A DNA stretch of 64,000 nt from Mucilaginibacter sp. OK283 (GCF_900110415.1 NZ_FODR01000003.1:558001-622000), one strand, 5' to 3'. Shown: positions 53,734 to 63,448, counted from the stretch's first letter. The notes: generated by a model not told the origin, from the letters alone. Translations and numbers: made by a program.

Positions 53734-54576
53734 ATGAAAAAGATCATGATCGCACTCGGCGCAGAAAAAACAGAGCAGCAAAGTACCGCCTTTGCATGTT
53801 ACCTGGCACGGCTAACCGGCTCCCGGCTAACAGGAGTTTTCCTGGAAGATTTACCCACAGAAGATGTTCCAGGGGTAAAATTTGCCTACGGCAGCGTGTT
53901 TGTGGAAACCATTGACACGGGCAACGTACCTGAAACAGAATTTAAGGGCCGGGCTGTTGCCGAAAATATTAGCGCATTTAAAAGGTACTGCGAAGAACAG
54001 GGTGTTGACTGCCAGATACACCGCGATCAGGGTGTTCCTGATGCGGAACTGATAGGCGAGAGCCGATATGCAGACATTATTATTACCCCGCCTGGATTGT
54101 TTGCATCCTCGCCGCTTGAGGTGCCTGCCGGTTTAGTAAAGGAGTTGCTGGCGAAGTCTGAATGCCCGGTTATGATCGCTCCGCACCATGCCGAACCGGT
54201 CAATAAGATCCTGTTCGCCTATGACGGAAATGCGTCATCGGTATTTGCGATTAAGCAATTCACTTATTTATTCCCCGAATTAAAAGACGCCGAAATCACC
54301 GTATTGCAAGCGAACAAGGATGCCGTATTCAGCGGGGATCAGAAAGAAAAACTGTACGAATACCTGAAAGAACATTATCACCGTATCGATTTTAAAGACC
54401 TTCGCGGTAAACCGGAAGATGAGCTGTTTGATTATACACTGCGGCAGCGTAGTGCCTGCCTGGTCATGGGTGCCTTTGGCCGCAATTGGTTATCAAGGTT
54501 GTTTAAAGCCAGTACGGCCGACCTGCTGATCAAGATCAACAACCTGCCGGTTTTTATTGCCCATCCTATGGTTTAA
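53734..54576 (+). CDS. Universal stress protein, tandem Usp domains (1)
   Basis: The start at 53734 (MKKIMIALGAEKTEQQS) is preferred over 53692, which lies in the hairpin. The 280-aa product has two Usp halves (about 1-145 and 150-280). The second carries a GAFGRNWLSRLFKASTADLL segment that resembles the ATP-binding G-x2-G-x9-S/T motif, while the first lacks a clear one. It is the first of three usp genes in a row. Usps are cytoplasmic and respond to starvation or low oxygen in other bacteria. Confidence 0.88.
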   Translation: MKKIMIALGAEKTEQQSTAFACYLARLTGSRLTGVFLEDLPTEDVPGVKFAYGSVFVETIDTGNVPETEFKGRAVAENISAFKRYCEEQGVDCQIHRDQGVPDAELIGESRYADIIITPPGLFASSPLEVPAGLVKELLAKSECPVMIAPHHAEPVNKILFAYDGNASSVFAIKQFTYLFPELKDAEITVLQANKDAVFSGDQKEKLYEYLKEHYHRIDFKDLRGKPEDELFDYTLRQRSACLVMGAFGRNWLSRLFKASTADLLIKINNLPVFIAHPMV

Positions 54577-54615
54577 TAAAATTAAGTAACACACATCTGC
54601 ATTAATTCCAAAATC

Positions 54616-55452
54616 ATGAAAAAAATAAGCGCAGTATTTGATGGATTAAAATTCGCGGATAGTACGCTGGCTTACGCTATAAAACTGGCCGAAAGCAGCA
54701 GGGCGCTTCTCTCTGGTGTATTCCTGGAGTCATTGCTGTATAACAGTTACCGGCTGGATGACCTCATCGGGAGCAGCGGGCTGTCTGAAGTGAAAATTAA
54801 ACATCTTTTGGAAAAGGATAAAGCTACCCGGGATAAATCGGTCGGTATCTTTGAACAGGCCTGCAAAAAAACACATATCAGCTATGCTATACATCGCGAT
54901 CAAGGTTTTTCTTTACAGGAAGTACTTAAAGAAAGTATTTATAGCGACCTGCTGCTAATTAACGTAGAAGAAACGTTCAGCCATGTGCGTGTCCAGCCTC
55001 CTACACATTTTATCCGGGAGCTGCTTGCAGCAACGCAATGCCCGGTCTTTATTACACCCCGGGATTACCAGGAGATTGAAAAAGTAGTGCTGCTTTATGA
55101 TGGCAAGCCGCCGGCTGTATATGCAATAAAGATGTTCAACTATATGATGCCCTGGCTGCGCGGTAAACCAATTGAAGTAGTTTCGGTAGCCGATGACGGC
55201 GATGTGGCCGAACTTCCTGATGAAGCTTTGGTTAAGGAATTTATTGCCTGTCATTATCCGGCGGCAAGCTATGCCTTGTTGAACGGTAACCCTGAGGAAG
55301 AGCTGACCACCTTTCTTAAAAGCCGTAATAAACATACCCTTGTTGTGTTAGGGGCCTATCAGCGCGGAGGTGTTTCCCGCTGGTTTAAATCCAGTATGGC
55401 CGACAAACTTATAAAAGATATAGAAGCGCCCTTGTTTATAGCTCACCACTAA
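54616..55452 (+). CDS. Universal stress protein, tandem Usp domains (2)
   Basis: A 278-aa protein with two Usp halves, related to its upstream neighbour (shared HRDQG and CPVFI/CPVMI segments). The second half carries GAYQRGGVSRWFKSSMADKLI, a degenerate ATP-binding loop. It starts 39 bp after the first usp gene and ends 12 bp before the third, so all three are one transcript. Specific role unknown. Confidence 0.88.
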   Translation: MKKISAVFDGLKFADSTLAYAIKLAESSRALLSGVFLESLLYNSYRLDDLIGSSGLSEVKIKHLLEKDKATRDKSVGIFEQACKKTHISYAIHRDQGFSLQEVLKESIYSDLLLINVEETFSHVRVQPPTHFIRELLAATQCPVFITPRDYQEIEKVVLLYDGKPPAVYAIKMFNYMMPWLRGKPIEVVSVADDGDVAELPDEALVKEFIACHYPAASYALLNGNPEEELTTFLKSRNKHTLVVLGAYQRGGVSRWFKSSMADKLIKDIEAPLFIAHH

Positions 55453-55464
55453 CCCCCAAAACTC

Positions 55465-56310
55465 ATGGAAAAGATACTCGTGACTACCGACCAATCCGCT
55501 AATTCAAAAGCGGCAATTCGCTTTGCTATTAAGCTGGCCAAACAACGCCAGGCTGAATTAGTTATTCTGCATGTTTACCATCTTTTAAAACCTTTCAAAT
55601 GGACAGCGGAAGCCTTTGATCAATATATTGTGCAATTCAGAGAAAAAACGATTGAAGAACTATCCTCATTTATTGCCGAAATTTATAAGGCGATAGAAGA
55701 GCCCGAAATCACTTACCAATTGGCCCTGGTATCCAACGTTGATGTGGTGGATGGGATCAGGGATTATGCCAGTAAGCACAGTTGTGACTATGTATGCATC
55801 AGTACCCGCGGCGCAGGCACGCTAACTAAAATATTCGGTACACATACCGCCAAACTGATTAGCAGTTCTGCAGTACCTGTTTTGTGCATACCAAGTTCTT
55901 ATCATTTAAAAGAATTAAAACACATTCTTTATGCATCGGATATGACCGATTACGAAAACGAATTGAAAAAGGTAGTTGATTTTGCGAAGCCCCTTGGGGC
56001 CAGTGTAGCCATGATGCATATTTCATACCCCTATGAATTTGCGTTTGATAAGGAACTTGCGGAAGCCACGCTACAAAAAAAAGCATCCTATCCAGTGAGT
56101 TTGTTAACCCCCAAAAGAGACATCAACCATGCTTTGCTGGAAGATATGGACCAGGCCATCAAGGCCAGCAAACCATCACTCCTTGTATTATTTACCCATC
56201 AGTCAAGGTCAATGTTTGAGAAATTATTCTTTCCATCCAATGCTGAAGAATATTCTTTTTACGGCAAAATTCCATTACTTACTTTTAATAAAAGCGAAGA
56301 AAGTAAATGA
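55465..56310 (+). CDS. Universal stress protein, tandem Usp domains (3)
   Basis: A 281-aa protein with two Usp halves. The first half begins KILVTTDQSANSKAAIRFA, the classical start, and has an intact ATP-binding-like loop STRGAGTLTKIFGTHTAKLI followed by SSAVPVLCIP. The second half is more diverged. Its stop overlaps the ATPase start by 4 bp (ATGA), so translation is coupled to the ATPase. Confidence 0.9.
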   Translation: MEKILVTTDQSANSKAAIRFAIKLAKQRQAELVILHVYHLLKPFKWTAEAFDQYIVQFREKTIEELSSFIAEIYKAIEEPEITYQLALVSNVDVVDGIRDYASKHSCDYVCISTRGAGTLTKIFGTHTAKLISSSAVPVLCIPSSYHLKELKHILYASDMTDYENELKKVVDFAKPLGASVAMMHISYPYEFAFDKELAEATLQKKASYPVSLLTPKRDINHALLEDMDQAIKASKPSLLVLFTHQSRSMFEKLFFPSNAEEYSFYGKIPLLTFNKSEESK

Positions 56311-58958
56311 AATACCCAATAGATCACCCCTTTTCTTTAACGGCAACGGAGGTGGTCGGGTTGGCTCAAACAAATAGCAATACAGGGATTTCTGAACATG
56401 AGGCCACGAAACGCCGTAAAGCCTATGGCCCCAATGCTTACCAAACGCAAAAACTAAAAAGCCGATGGATGATATTACTGGCCCAGTTCAGGAGCCCCAT
56501 TGTTTATCTTCTGGTTTTTGGCGCAGCCGTTTCGCTGTACTTTAAAGACCGGTTAGAAACCATGTCTATCCTGGCGGTTATCATCATTAATGCCATGATT
56601 GGTTTTTTTATGGAAATGCAGGCACGCAGTTCAATGAACGCCCTGAAAAAAATGGAGGTGATACGGGCCAAAGTGATTCGCAACGGCGAAGCCAGGCCGA
56701 TTCCGGCTGATGAGCTGGTGCCCGGCGACCTGGTTTTGCTTGAGGCTGGAGATATGATCCCTGCAGATGGACGCCTGGTTGCTGTAAGCAGGCTACAATG
56801 CGATGAATCTCCGCTAACCGGTGAATCACTTCCGTCTGATAAAATAACAGAACGGCTAAAGGAAGATAGCAGTATTGGTGACCAGCGAAACATGGCTTTT
56901 AAAGGCACTTCTGTAATGAACGGAAACGGGAAAATGGTGATTACCGGGATAGGCGCAAATACACAGTTAGGTGTCATTACCGCTTTGGTTGAAAGTTCGG
57001 CCGAAACGATTACCCCGCTGGATAAAAAGCTGAACAAGTTAAGCCGGAAACTAATCTGGATTACCCTGACCATGACCGTTATTTTTGCGGTAACAGGGTT
57101 TATACAAGGCAAAGCTTTCCTGACTATTATAGAAACCTCCATTGCGCTGGCTGTTGCTGCGATACCTGAGGGCTTGCCAATTGTAGCGACTGTTGCCTTG
57201 GCATACGGGATGTTGCTGATGGCCAGGCGAAATGCCATTGTAAAGAAAATATCCGCCGTAGAAACGCTGGGCAGTACCGGGGTGATCCTGACGGACAAGA
57301 CCGGCACCCTGACCGAAAACAAGATACATGTGGATACGTTTGCGTTTCCGGAGGAAAGTGTTAAGGTTCATATCGAAAATAACCTCCTGAAATTTCCGGG
57401 TGGCACTATCAAGTTGAGCGCCGAAAACTTGGATAAACTCTTATTAGCTGGGATTCTGTGCAATAACGCTGATGAAACGACAGGGGATCCCGTGGAAGTG
57501 GCATTAATGCAGATAGCCATAGCTACGGGGTTAGATACCGACGAATTAATTAAGCAATACGTACGGATTGGCGAGGTGCCATTTAACTCGGAAATTATGA
57601 TGATGTGCACCCTGCACCAAACGCCGTCCGGATATTTTGCCGCGGCTAAAGGTTCGGTTGAACGGCTGTTAGAAAAATGCAGCCAAATACAATCGGGGGC
57701 ATTTTTCAAGGCTCTTGACAACGAATCCCGTAATGCCATACTTTTAAAATCTGAGAAGATGGCTGCCAGCGGCCTGCGGGTGTTGGCATTTGCCTACCGG
57801 CTGGACGATGCGCTTACCAGGCATAACTATTTGAATGATCTGATTTATATTGGTATGGCTGGTTTTATTGACCCGCCCCGGATAGACATCAAAGGAGCAA
57901 TCCTGGCTTGTAGAAATGCAGGCATTAAAGTGGTGATGATTACAGGCGACCATCCGCAAACCGCATTAAACATTGCCCGTAAGGTAGGTTTGATTGATGG
58001 TAACAGCAAAGACGTAATCACCGGAAAAGAACTGCCTGAAAATGCTTCCCTGACTAAAGCATGGAGACATCGGGTATTGGGCACTTCTGTTTTTGCACGC
58101 ACTTCCCCCAGGCAAAAATTGGAAATAGCGGAGGTCTTCCAACAGGCCGGATTTGTAGTTGCCATGACAGGTGATGGTGTAAACGATGCGCCAGCGTTAA
58201 AAAAAGCAGATGTAAGTATTGCCATGGGCCAGCGGGGAACACAGGTGGCTAAAGAAACAGCCAGTATCATATTGAAAGACGATTCGTTCACTTCCATCGC
58301 CCGGGCAGTTGCACACGGCCGCGAGATATTTCAAAACATACAAAAGTTTGTGGTATACCTGGTGTCCTGTAACCTGAGCGAGATATTTATAGTTACTATT
58401 TTAGGTGTTATCACTCCCGCAGCTACCTTATTGCCGCTACAGATCCTTTTCTTAAATATGGTGACCGACATCTTCCCTGCACTTGCACTGGGTTTGGGTA
58501 CGGGCGATACTACCGTAATGCTGCGGCCCCCGCGCGATCCCCAAAAAGATATCATCACCAACAAAAAATGGCGGGTTATAGCGCTATACGCAGCTGTTGT
58601 TGCCTCTACGGTCATCCTTGCGGTTGTTTATGCCAGTAAAGTGCTGCACAGCGATGATAGTACCTGCAATAATGTAGCGTTTATTACTCTTACCTTCGCC
58701 CAGTTATTTCATGTGTTCAACATGTCATCGAAAGGTTCCGGCTTTTTGAATAATGAGATCACGAGGAACAAATGGATATGGATTGCTATTTTGCTCTGCA
58801 GCGGCCTTATCCTGATGGTTTATGCTGTGCCTGGCCTGCGGTTGGTTTTAGGGCTTTCTGTACTTCCTTTTAAAGTGTGGCTGACCGCTATATGTGTTAG
58901 CCTGTTGCCGTTAGCTATTTTTCAGGTTCATAAAGCTATCCAAAAAATGGTACACTAA
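56307..58958 (+). CDS. P2-type cation-transporting ATPase (calcium-ATPase-like)
   Basis: An 883-aa P-type ATPase. It has the actuator TGES loop (CDESPLTGESLPSD), the phosphorylated Asp in DKTGTLT (D330), the membrane PEGLP motif in M4 (AAIPEGLPIVAT), a nucleotide-binding domain with KGSVE, and the hinge TGDGVNDAPALKKADVSIAM. Ten membrane helices and the N-terminal cation_ATPase_N domain fit the PMCA/SERCA-like group, so Ca2+ is likely but not certain. It is the last gene of the BON/PepSY/Usp operon and is convergent with the AI-2E permease. Confidence 0.93.
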   Translation: MKYPIDHPFSLTATEVVGLAQTNSNTGISEHEATKRRKAYGPNAYQTQKLKSRWMILLAQFRSPIVYLLVFGAAVSLYFKDRLETMSILAVIIINAMIGFFMEMQARSSMNALKKMEVIRAKVIRNGEARPIPADELVPGDLVLLEAGDMIPADGRLVAVSRLQCDESPLTGESLPSDKITERLKEDSSIGDQRNMAFKGTSVMNGNGKMVITGIGANTQLGVITALVESSAETITPLDKKLNKLSRKLIWITLTMTVIFAVTGFIQGKAFLTIIETSIALAVAAIPEGLPIVATVALAYGMLLMARRNAIVKKISAVETLGSTGVILTDKTGTLTENKIHVDTFAFPEESVKVHIENNLLKFPGGTIKLSAENLDKLLLAGILCNNADETTGDPVEVALMQIAIATGLDTDELIKQYVRIGEVPFNSEIMMMCTLHQTPSGYFAAAKGSVERLLEKCSQIQSGAFFKALDNESRNAILLKSEKMAASGLRVLAFAYRLDDALTRHNYLNDLIYIGMAGFIDPPRIDIKGAILACRNAGIKVVMITGDHPQTALNIARKVGLIDGNSKDVITGKELPENASLTKAWRHRVLGTSVFARTSPRQKLEIAEVFQQAGFVVAMTGDGVNDAPALKKADVSIAMGQRGTQVAKETASIILKDDSFTSIARAVAHGREIFQNIQKFVVYLVSCNLSEIFIVTILGVITPAATLLPLQILFLNMVTDIFPALALGLGTGDTTVMLRPPRDPQKDIITNKKWRVIALYAAVVASTVILAVVYASKVLHSDDSTCNNVAFITLTFAQLFHVFNMSSKGSGFLNNEITRNKWIWIAILLCSGLILMVYAVPGLRLVLGLSVLPFKVWLTAICVSLLPLAIFQVHKAIQKMVH

Positions 58959-60025
58959 ATTTGCAGCTCGCTTTTTATCGGCCGTTCGTCGCCCAGTAGT
59001 ACACCCCATTGCTTATAATTTTCAGTACGGTCAAACATGATTTTTAAAATAGAAAGCACCGGCATTGCCAGGAACATCCCCGACAAGCCCGCCATAACAC
59101 CGCCAACGATAATACCAACGATAGAAACAAGCGGGTTGATTTTTACCTGCGAACCCACAATACGCGGCATGAGGATATTATTGTCCAGAAATTGTACTGC
59201 TGTAATGGCTCCTAATACGATCAGCACATCCAAAAGGCTCTCTGATGAAGCCAGGGTAAGGAGTACGCTCAAAATATTGCCAATTAATGCACCAAGGTAG
59301 GGTATCAGGTTTAGAAAAGCGAAGATGATACCAATGAGTAAGGCGTTGCGGATACCGAAAAGCCACAATGTGCCCCCTAAAAGAACAATGATGTAGGTAA
59401 TCTGTATCAACAATCCCACCAGGTAGCTTTTAATCATTTTTTCGGTCTGCCGTACAATCTCTTCTACATTTTGGTATTCATCTTTTTTAAACCACATCAG
59501 CAGGAACTTTAAAAAAAGGTTCCGGTACAGGATGATAAAGTAGATATAAATAGGCAGTAAGCCTATAAATATAATGATGCCCGATAAAGATCCGGCTGCA
59601 CCACTCAATACGCCGCCCAACGAACTGAATAGTTTTTTGCTCTGCTCATTAATGAATTTAACTTGCTCTGCCGGGGAATAGCCAAATGAACGGCTTATCC
59701 AGATACTCAGGTCATCCAGGTGCTTGGCCACGGTACGTTGGATCTGCGGAAAATCATCCAACAAGGCCCCCAGTTGACTTGAGAACAGCCAAATGATTAA
59801 CACCACCACGATGGTTAATAATAAAATTGGTAAAAAAACAGCTACCACTTCAGGTACCCTTATTTTTTTAAAAAACCGGAATACAGGCAAAAGTACCAAA
59901 CTGAAAAAAAAAGCCATTAATAAGGGCATGATGATAGTATTCCCAACAACTACGATCGTTCCTAAAACAAACAGACCAATGAGTTCTATGGCCCGTTTCA
60001 CGGATTCCGGCATTACTTTTACCAT
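58955..60025 (-). CDS. AI-2E family transporter (YdiK/PerM-like permease)
   Basis: The 356-aa product has about eight membrane helices, arranged as in the AI-2E (PF01594) family: an N-terminal pair, a soluble middle section (about 60-150), then a block of helices with LNLIPYLGALIGNILSVLLT and NPLVSIVGIIVGGVMAGLSG. Members export autoinducer-2 or act as ion antiporters; the substrate here is unknown. Its stop overlaps the ATPase stop by 4 bp from the other strand. A Fur-like palindrome lies about 120 bp upstream. Confidence 0.9.
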   Translation of the reverse strand: MVKVMPESVKRAIELIGLFVLGTIVVVGNTIIMPLLMAFFFSLVLLPVFRFFKKIRVPEVVAVFLPILLLTIVVVLIIWLFSSQLGALLDDFPQIQRTVAKHLDDLSIWISRSFGYSPAEQVKFINEQSKKLFSSLGGVLSGAAGSLSGIIIFIGLLPIYIYFIILYRNLFLKFLLMWFKKDEYQNVEEIVRQTEKMIKSYLVGLLIQITYIIVLLGGTLWLFGIRNALLIGIIFAFLNLIPYLGALIGNILSVLLTLASSESLLDVLIVLGAITAVQFLDNNILMPRIVGSQVKINPLVSIVGIIVGGVMAGLSGMFLAMPVLSILKIMFDRTENYKQWGVLLGDERPIKSELQI

Positions 60026-60457
60026 GGGGTGCAGTTTTTGCGCTCTTGCGGGGATTAGCCGGTTTACGAGCTTTTCGACTTAATATTTTCTTACCAAATG
60101 TCATCATTTGCAGGTGCTATTTTGCCAACTGGCATCAGGTGAAATAATGATCATAATCATTATTTACGGCAAAACCAGCTGTACAGGGCAATTGGCAACG
60201 GGGGCAAATAGATTGGCATTTTCAAGCTAATAATTGTCATTCAGGCTATTTTATATTGAAACGCATGCAGATAAAGCATTTTTTTCGTTTGGGATAAACA
60301 TTTATTAAATATACCCCCTGTATTTGACCCCATAACCGCCTTTCTCTCCGTTTTTTTCGGGCGACTTTTATGGCTTCTTCAAAGGCAATAATTATTGACG
60401 TAATGGAGGGCTGCCCCGGTGTCAGGTACACGCCGCAAGTTTTAACTTTTATATTTA
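60026..60457. promoter_or_regulatory. Spacer with two palindromes and a direct repeat
   Basis: No gene is called. 60124-60135 is TGCCA-AC-TGGCA. 60143-60166 is AAATAATGAT-CATA-ATCATTATTT, a perfect 10-bp inverted repeat resembling a Fur box. 60202-60225 holds one copy of a direct repeat whose second copy is at 62012-62033. The spacer separates the leftward AI-2E gene from the rightward glycosidase gene and could regulate either. Confidence 0.5.
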
Positions 60458-61951
60458 ATGAAAAAAAGAATTATTAAACTGTTTTTATTGTTGCTTTGTA
60501 TTGTAAGCCATGTAAATGCCCAACTTATTACTTACAAAGCTCCTGTTGGCGCTGCCTTAACTACCGATTTTATAGTAAAAGTAAGGCAAAAGGGAGGTGA
60601 ATGGAAAACACTGCCTACATATAAGGCTACAGTTACCAATATAGTTAACACCAAAAGTGAACATCAGACTACCTCTTTTGCATATTTTGATTTTTCGGGT
60701 ATTGTAGAGGTTGCTGTTACTTACAATAAAGGTACCGTTGAACAAGCCAGGGTGAGACCATTGGGCTTTGGTATAGTCCCCAGGATACAATTTAACACAC
60801 TCTCCTTTTTTCTGGATAAGCCCCGTAATCTTTCCGTTGAAATAAATGGGGATATACTTCATAACCTCCAGTTATTCGCAAACCCGGTTGAAACTTTCCA
60901 TCCGTCACCAGCCGACACCAATATAACCTATTTTGGCCCTGGGATACACCAGGTAGGTGTTCTTAAGGCGCGGTCAAATCAAACCATCTACCTGGCAGGC
61001 GGTGCTATTGTACAGGGGCAAATACTTATCAGTAAAGCCGAGAACGTTCGTATTTTGGGACGCGGAATATTAACTCAGCTGCCCGTTTTTCAGAAGCAAA
61101 ATGCCGCCAAAGCCGAGCTTCCGACCGTACAGAGCTCCCGTAACGACCAGTTGACTGTAGCGTTTTCAAAAAATGTTGAAGTGGATGGTATCATCGTTTT
61201 GCCACATAAGTATAGTATACTTATCGGCCAGTCGGCAGGTGTGAAGATCAGTAATTTTAAGTCAATCAGCTTTGAAGGCAATGCCGATGGTATTGACGTT
61301 TTTTGCAGCTCGGACGTTGCCATCAGCGATATTTTTATGAGAAACTCAGACGATTGCATAGCTATTTACGGTCATAGGTGGAATTATTATGGCAATACCA
61401 GGAATATCTCAGTTTCCAATGCTACACTTTGGGCAGATGTTGCCCACCCCGTACTGATTGGCACTCATGGCGATACCGACAAGCCGGACACACTTGAAAA
61501 TATGACTTTTAAGAATATTGACGTTCTGGAACAGCACGAGCACCAGATAGATTACCAGGGTTGTATTGCGCTGAATGCCGGAGACAGCAACCTGTTAAAC
61601 CAATTGCGTTTCGAAAATATCAGGGTCGAAGATTTCAGAGAAGGGCAACTTGTTAATATCAGGGTAATGTTTAATCACTATTACAATACTTCGCCGGGCA
61701 GAGGAATACAAAATGTATATTTTAAAAATGTTGATTTCAATGGACATCACTCCAATATTTCGGTCGTCGCGGGCTACGATAATGAACGCCGGATAAAAAA
61801 TGTTGTATTTGAAAATTTAAAGATCAACGGGGTAAGCATAGCAGATGATATGCCAGGGAAGCCAGGTTATTATAAAACAGGGGATATGGCGAATATCCTT
61901 ATCGGGGAACATACCGATGGCATTCGCTTTATTGCGACTAAGGACAAATAG
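60458..61951 (+). CDS. GH28-like secreted beta-helix glycosidase
   Basis: The 497-aa product has a signal peptide (1-21, VNAQ) and a roughly 120-residue N-terminal domain, then a right-handed beta-helix. The catalytic pattern of polygalacturonase-like enzymes is present: NADGID (N275, D277), SDD (D298-D299) and GTHG (H337). Family could be GH28 or a related beta-helix family such as GH49, so I do not name a substrate. It has no neighbour gene in its direction and is bracketed by direct repeats (60202-60225 and 62012-62033). Confidence 0.8.
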   Translation: MKKRIIKLFLLLLCIVSHVNAQLITYKAPVGAALTTDFIVKVRQKGGEWKTLPTYKATVTNIVNTKSEHQTTSFAYFDFSGIVEVAVTYNKGTVEQARVRPLGFGIVPRIQFNTLSFFLDKPRNLSVEINGDILHNLQLFANPVETFHPSPADTNITYFGPGIHQVGVLKARSNQTIYLAGGAIVQGQILISKAENVRILGRGILTQLPVFQKQNAAKAELPTVQSSRNDQLTVAFSKNVEVDGIIVLPHKYSILIGQSAGVKISNFKSISFEGNADGIDVFCSSDVAISDIFMRNSDDCIAIYGHRWNYYGNTRNISVSNATLWADVAHPVLIGTHGDTDKPDTLENMTFKNIDVLEQHEHQIDYQGCIALNAGDSNLLNQLRFENIRVEDFREGQLVNIRVMFNHYYNTSPGRGIQNVYFKNVDFNGHHSNISVVAGYDNERRIKNVVFENLKINGVSIADDMPGKPGYYKTGDMANILIGEHTDGIRFIATKDK

Positions 61952-62011
61952 TTAAATTAAGCCGGAAAGTATATATCATCATACATTCTGCTGCCAGTTC
62001 ATAGGAAGTTC

Positions 62012-62033
62012 GGGCAATAGATTGGCACATTCA
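62012..62033. repeat. Second copy of direct repeat flanking the glycosidase
   Basis: GGGCAATAGATTGGCACATT here matches GGGCAAATAGATTGGCATTT at 60202-60225, with one deletion and one or two changes. Both copies are in the same orientation and lie about 1.8 kb apart, around one gene. Confidence 0.6.
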
Positions 62034-62088
62034 AAAAATGTCAATATATAAGTTAGTAATGCCCGGAAAATCGAATTAAACAAAAGAC

Positions 62089-62748
62089 CTATTTATCCGC
62101 CGGGTTTTTCTTTTTATTTGCCAACATGTCCATCATTTTTAATAAACGTTCGTTCCTGGTTTTTTCCTGTTTGGCGGTCAGTATCCAAAGCACGTACTCT
62201 TTTTTATTGCTGTACGATAGCTGTTGGTACCAGGCCATAGCCGCGGGTTGTTGTTCAAGGGTGGTTTTTATATAGTGCGGAAGGGTAATAACTTTGTTGT
62301 CAACGTCAATATAAGCGTTATGCTCATTATTACGGATGCCGTCGTTTCTTCCTTCGGATACTTTTACCTTATCGTGGGGGCGGAAACGTAACGCAGTCCA
62401 GGTTTCATTTACGGCGGCAGATGCAACCGGGCGCAGACCATAAACGGCAGGTTCGGTCCAGCTGCTCATCATCTCCAGATCGGTGGCGATTTTAGAAGTT
62501 TTTTTTGGGTAGATGATCCAGAAAACAGCATCGTCATTTAATACCGGGATAATTACTTTCAGCTCTGATGCCAATTCCTGGCTGTTGATGATAAATAAAA
62601 GTATCCCGTTAAAACTGCCGACGCTATTAAAAACAATTTCGGCATCATCGGGTAGCGGCAATAAGCTATCCAGAAAATTAGCAGGTGCGTTATGCAACAA
62701 CCAGCGTGAATTGGGTTTTATCTGGAGTTTTTTTGTTAAGGCGTTCAT
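62089..62748 (-). CDS. YdeI/OmpD-associated (OmdA) family protein
   Basis: The 219-aa product has a C-terminal YdeI/OmdA domain: LPHYIKTTLEQQPAAMAWYQ followed by LSYSNKKEYVLWI and AKQEKTRNERLLKMMDMLA, the usual SxKxEYxxWIxxAKxxxTRxxR motif. The N-terminal 100 residues (KPNSRWLLHNAPANFLDSLL) form a DUF3052-like region often seen in these proteins. Function unknown. The gene is separated by repeat DNA from the convergent-direction neighbours. Confidence 0.8.
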   Translation of the reverse strand: MNALTKKLQIKPNSRWLLHNAPANFLDSLLPLPDDAEIVFNSVGSFNGILLFIINSQELASELKVIIPVLNDDAVFWIIYPKKTSKIATDLEMMSSWTEPAVYGLRPVASAAVNETWTALRFRPHDKVKVSEGRNDGIRNNEHNAYIDVDNKVITLPHYIKTTLEQQPAAMAWYQQLSYSNKKEYVLWILTAKQEKTRNERLLKMMDMLANKKKNPADK

Positions 62749-62751
62749 TTT

Positions 62752-62912
62752 TGTTCATGGTTCATAGATCATAGTTAATAGTTCATGATTCATGGGGGAG
62801 CAAGTTATAAACTTTAAAAGAAACTTTGAACTATAGCGATGATCGGGTTTATCCGAATAAGTTAAAAACGCAAAAAGAAAACTATGAACCATCAACCATG
62901 ATCTATGAACCA
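62752..62912. repeat. GTTCATGG/CTATGAAC-type repeats
   Basis: Units at 62752-62795 (GTTCATGGTTCATAGATCAT) and 62881-62912 (CTATGAACCATCAACCATGA) form an imperfect inverted pair and are variants of the CCATAG family. The right arm extends into the last codons of the TrmH gene (stop at 62903). Confidence 0.65.
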
Positions 62913-63439
62913 GCTACCAGCTTGGCAAAAAAGTCCCACAGTACAATGCCGGCGGATACTACAATATTAAAAGAGTGTTTGGTGCCAAACTGGGGGATTT
63001 CGATACAGGCGTCTATGGATTGCATAACCTCGTCGCTTACGCCGTTTACCTCGTTGCCAAATATGAGGGCGTACTTTTGGGCAGGATCGGGAACGAATTC
63101 ATTGAGCATGGTGCTGTTTTCGGCTTGCTCAACGGCAATAATCTGGTAGCCCTCACTGCGCAATTGTTCAACAGCCTGTAACGGTGTTTCGTAATAGGTC
63201 CAGTTTACAGATAGGGTGGCGCCGAGCGCGGTTTTTTCAATTTCGCGGTGTGGCGGCTGGGCGGTGATTCCGCAAAGGCAAATTTGCTCAACCGCAAAAC
63301 CATCTGAAGTACGAAAAATGGAACCGATATTGTGCATGCTACGCACATTATCCAATACTACAGCAACCGGCAGTTTGGCTTGTTCTTTAAATTCATCAAC
63401 CGAAGCCCGGTTTAGCTCATCTAACTTTAGTTTACGCAT
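62903..63439 (-). CDS. TrmH-family (SpoU) RNA 2'-O-methyltransferase
   Basis: The start at 63439 (MRKLKLDELNRASVDEFKEQ) gives 178 aa; the longer frame to 63469 is repeat-derived. SPOUT motifs are present: VLDNVRSMHNIGSIFRTSDG, ALIFGNEVNGVSDEVM, and IPQFGTKHSFNIVVSAGI, where the usual SLNVSVAAGI is slightly changed. It should methylate a ribose in tRNA or rRNA with SAM; which RNA is unknown. The gene is followed directly by repeat DNA and lies just upstream of galK in the same direction. Confidence 0.88.
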   Translation of the reverse strand: MRKLKLDELNRASVDEFKEQAKLPVAVVLDNVRSMHNIGSIFRTSDGFAVEQICLCGITAQPPHREIEKTALGATLSVNWTYYETPLQAVEQLRSEGYQIIAVEQAENSTMLNEFVPDPAQKYALIFGNEVNGVSDEVMQSIDACIEIPQFGTKHSFNIVVSAGIVLWDFFAKLVAGS

Positions 63440-63448
63440 TTTTTTATT

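Noticed and set aside
56504..57322. 272-codon minus-strand frame within the ATPase gene.
   Set aside because: It is the antisense of conserved P-type ATPase motifs and is Ser/Ile/Arg-biased as expected of a shadow.
60246..60431. 61-codon minus-strand frame.
   Set aside because: Basic, no family match, and no promoter; it could be coding, but the sequence gives no support.
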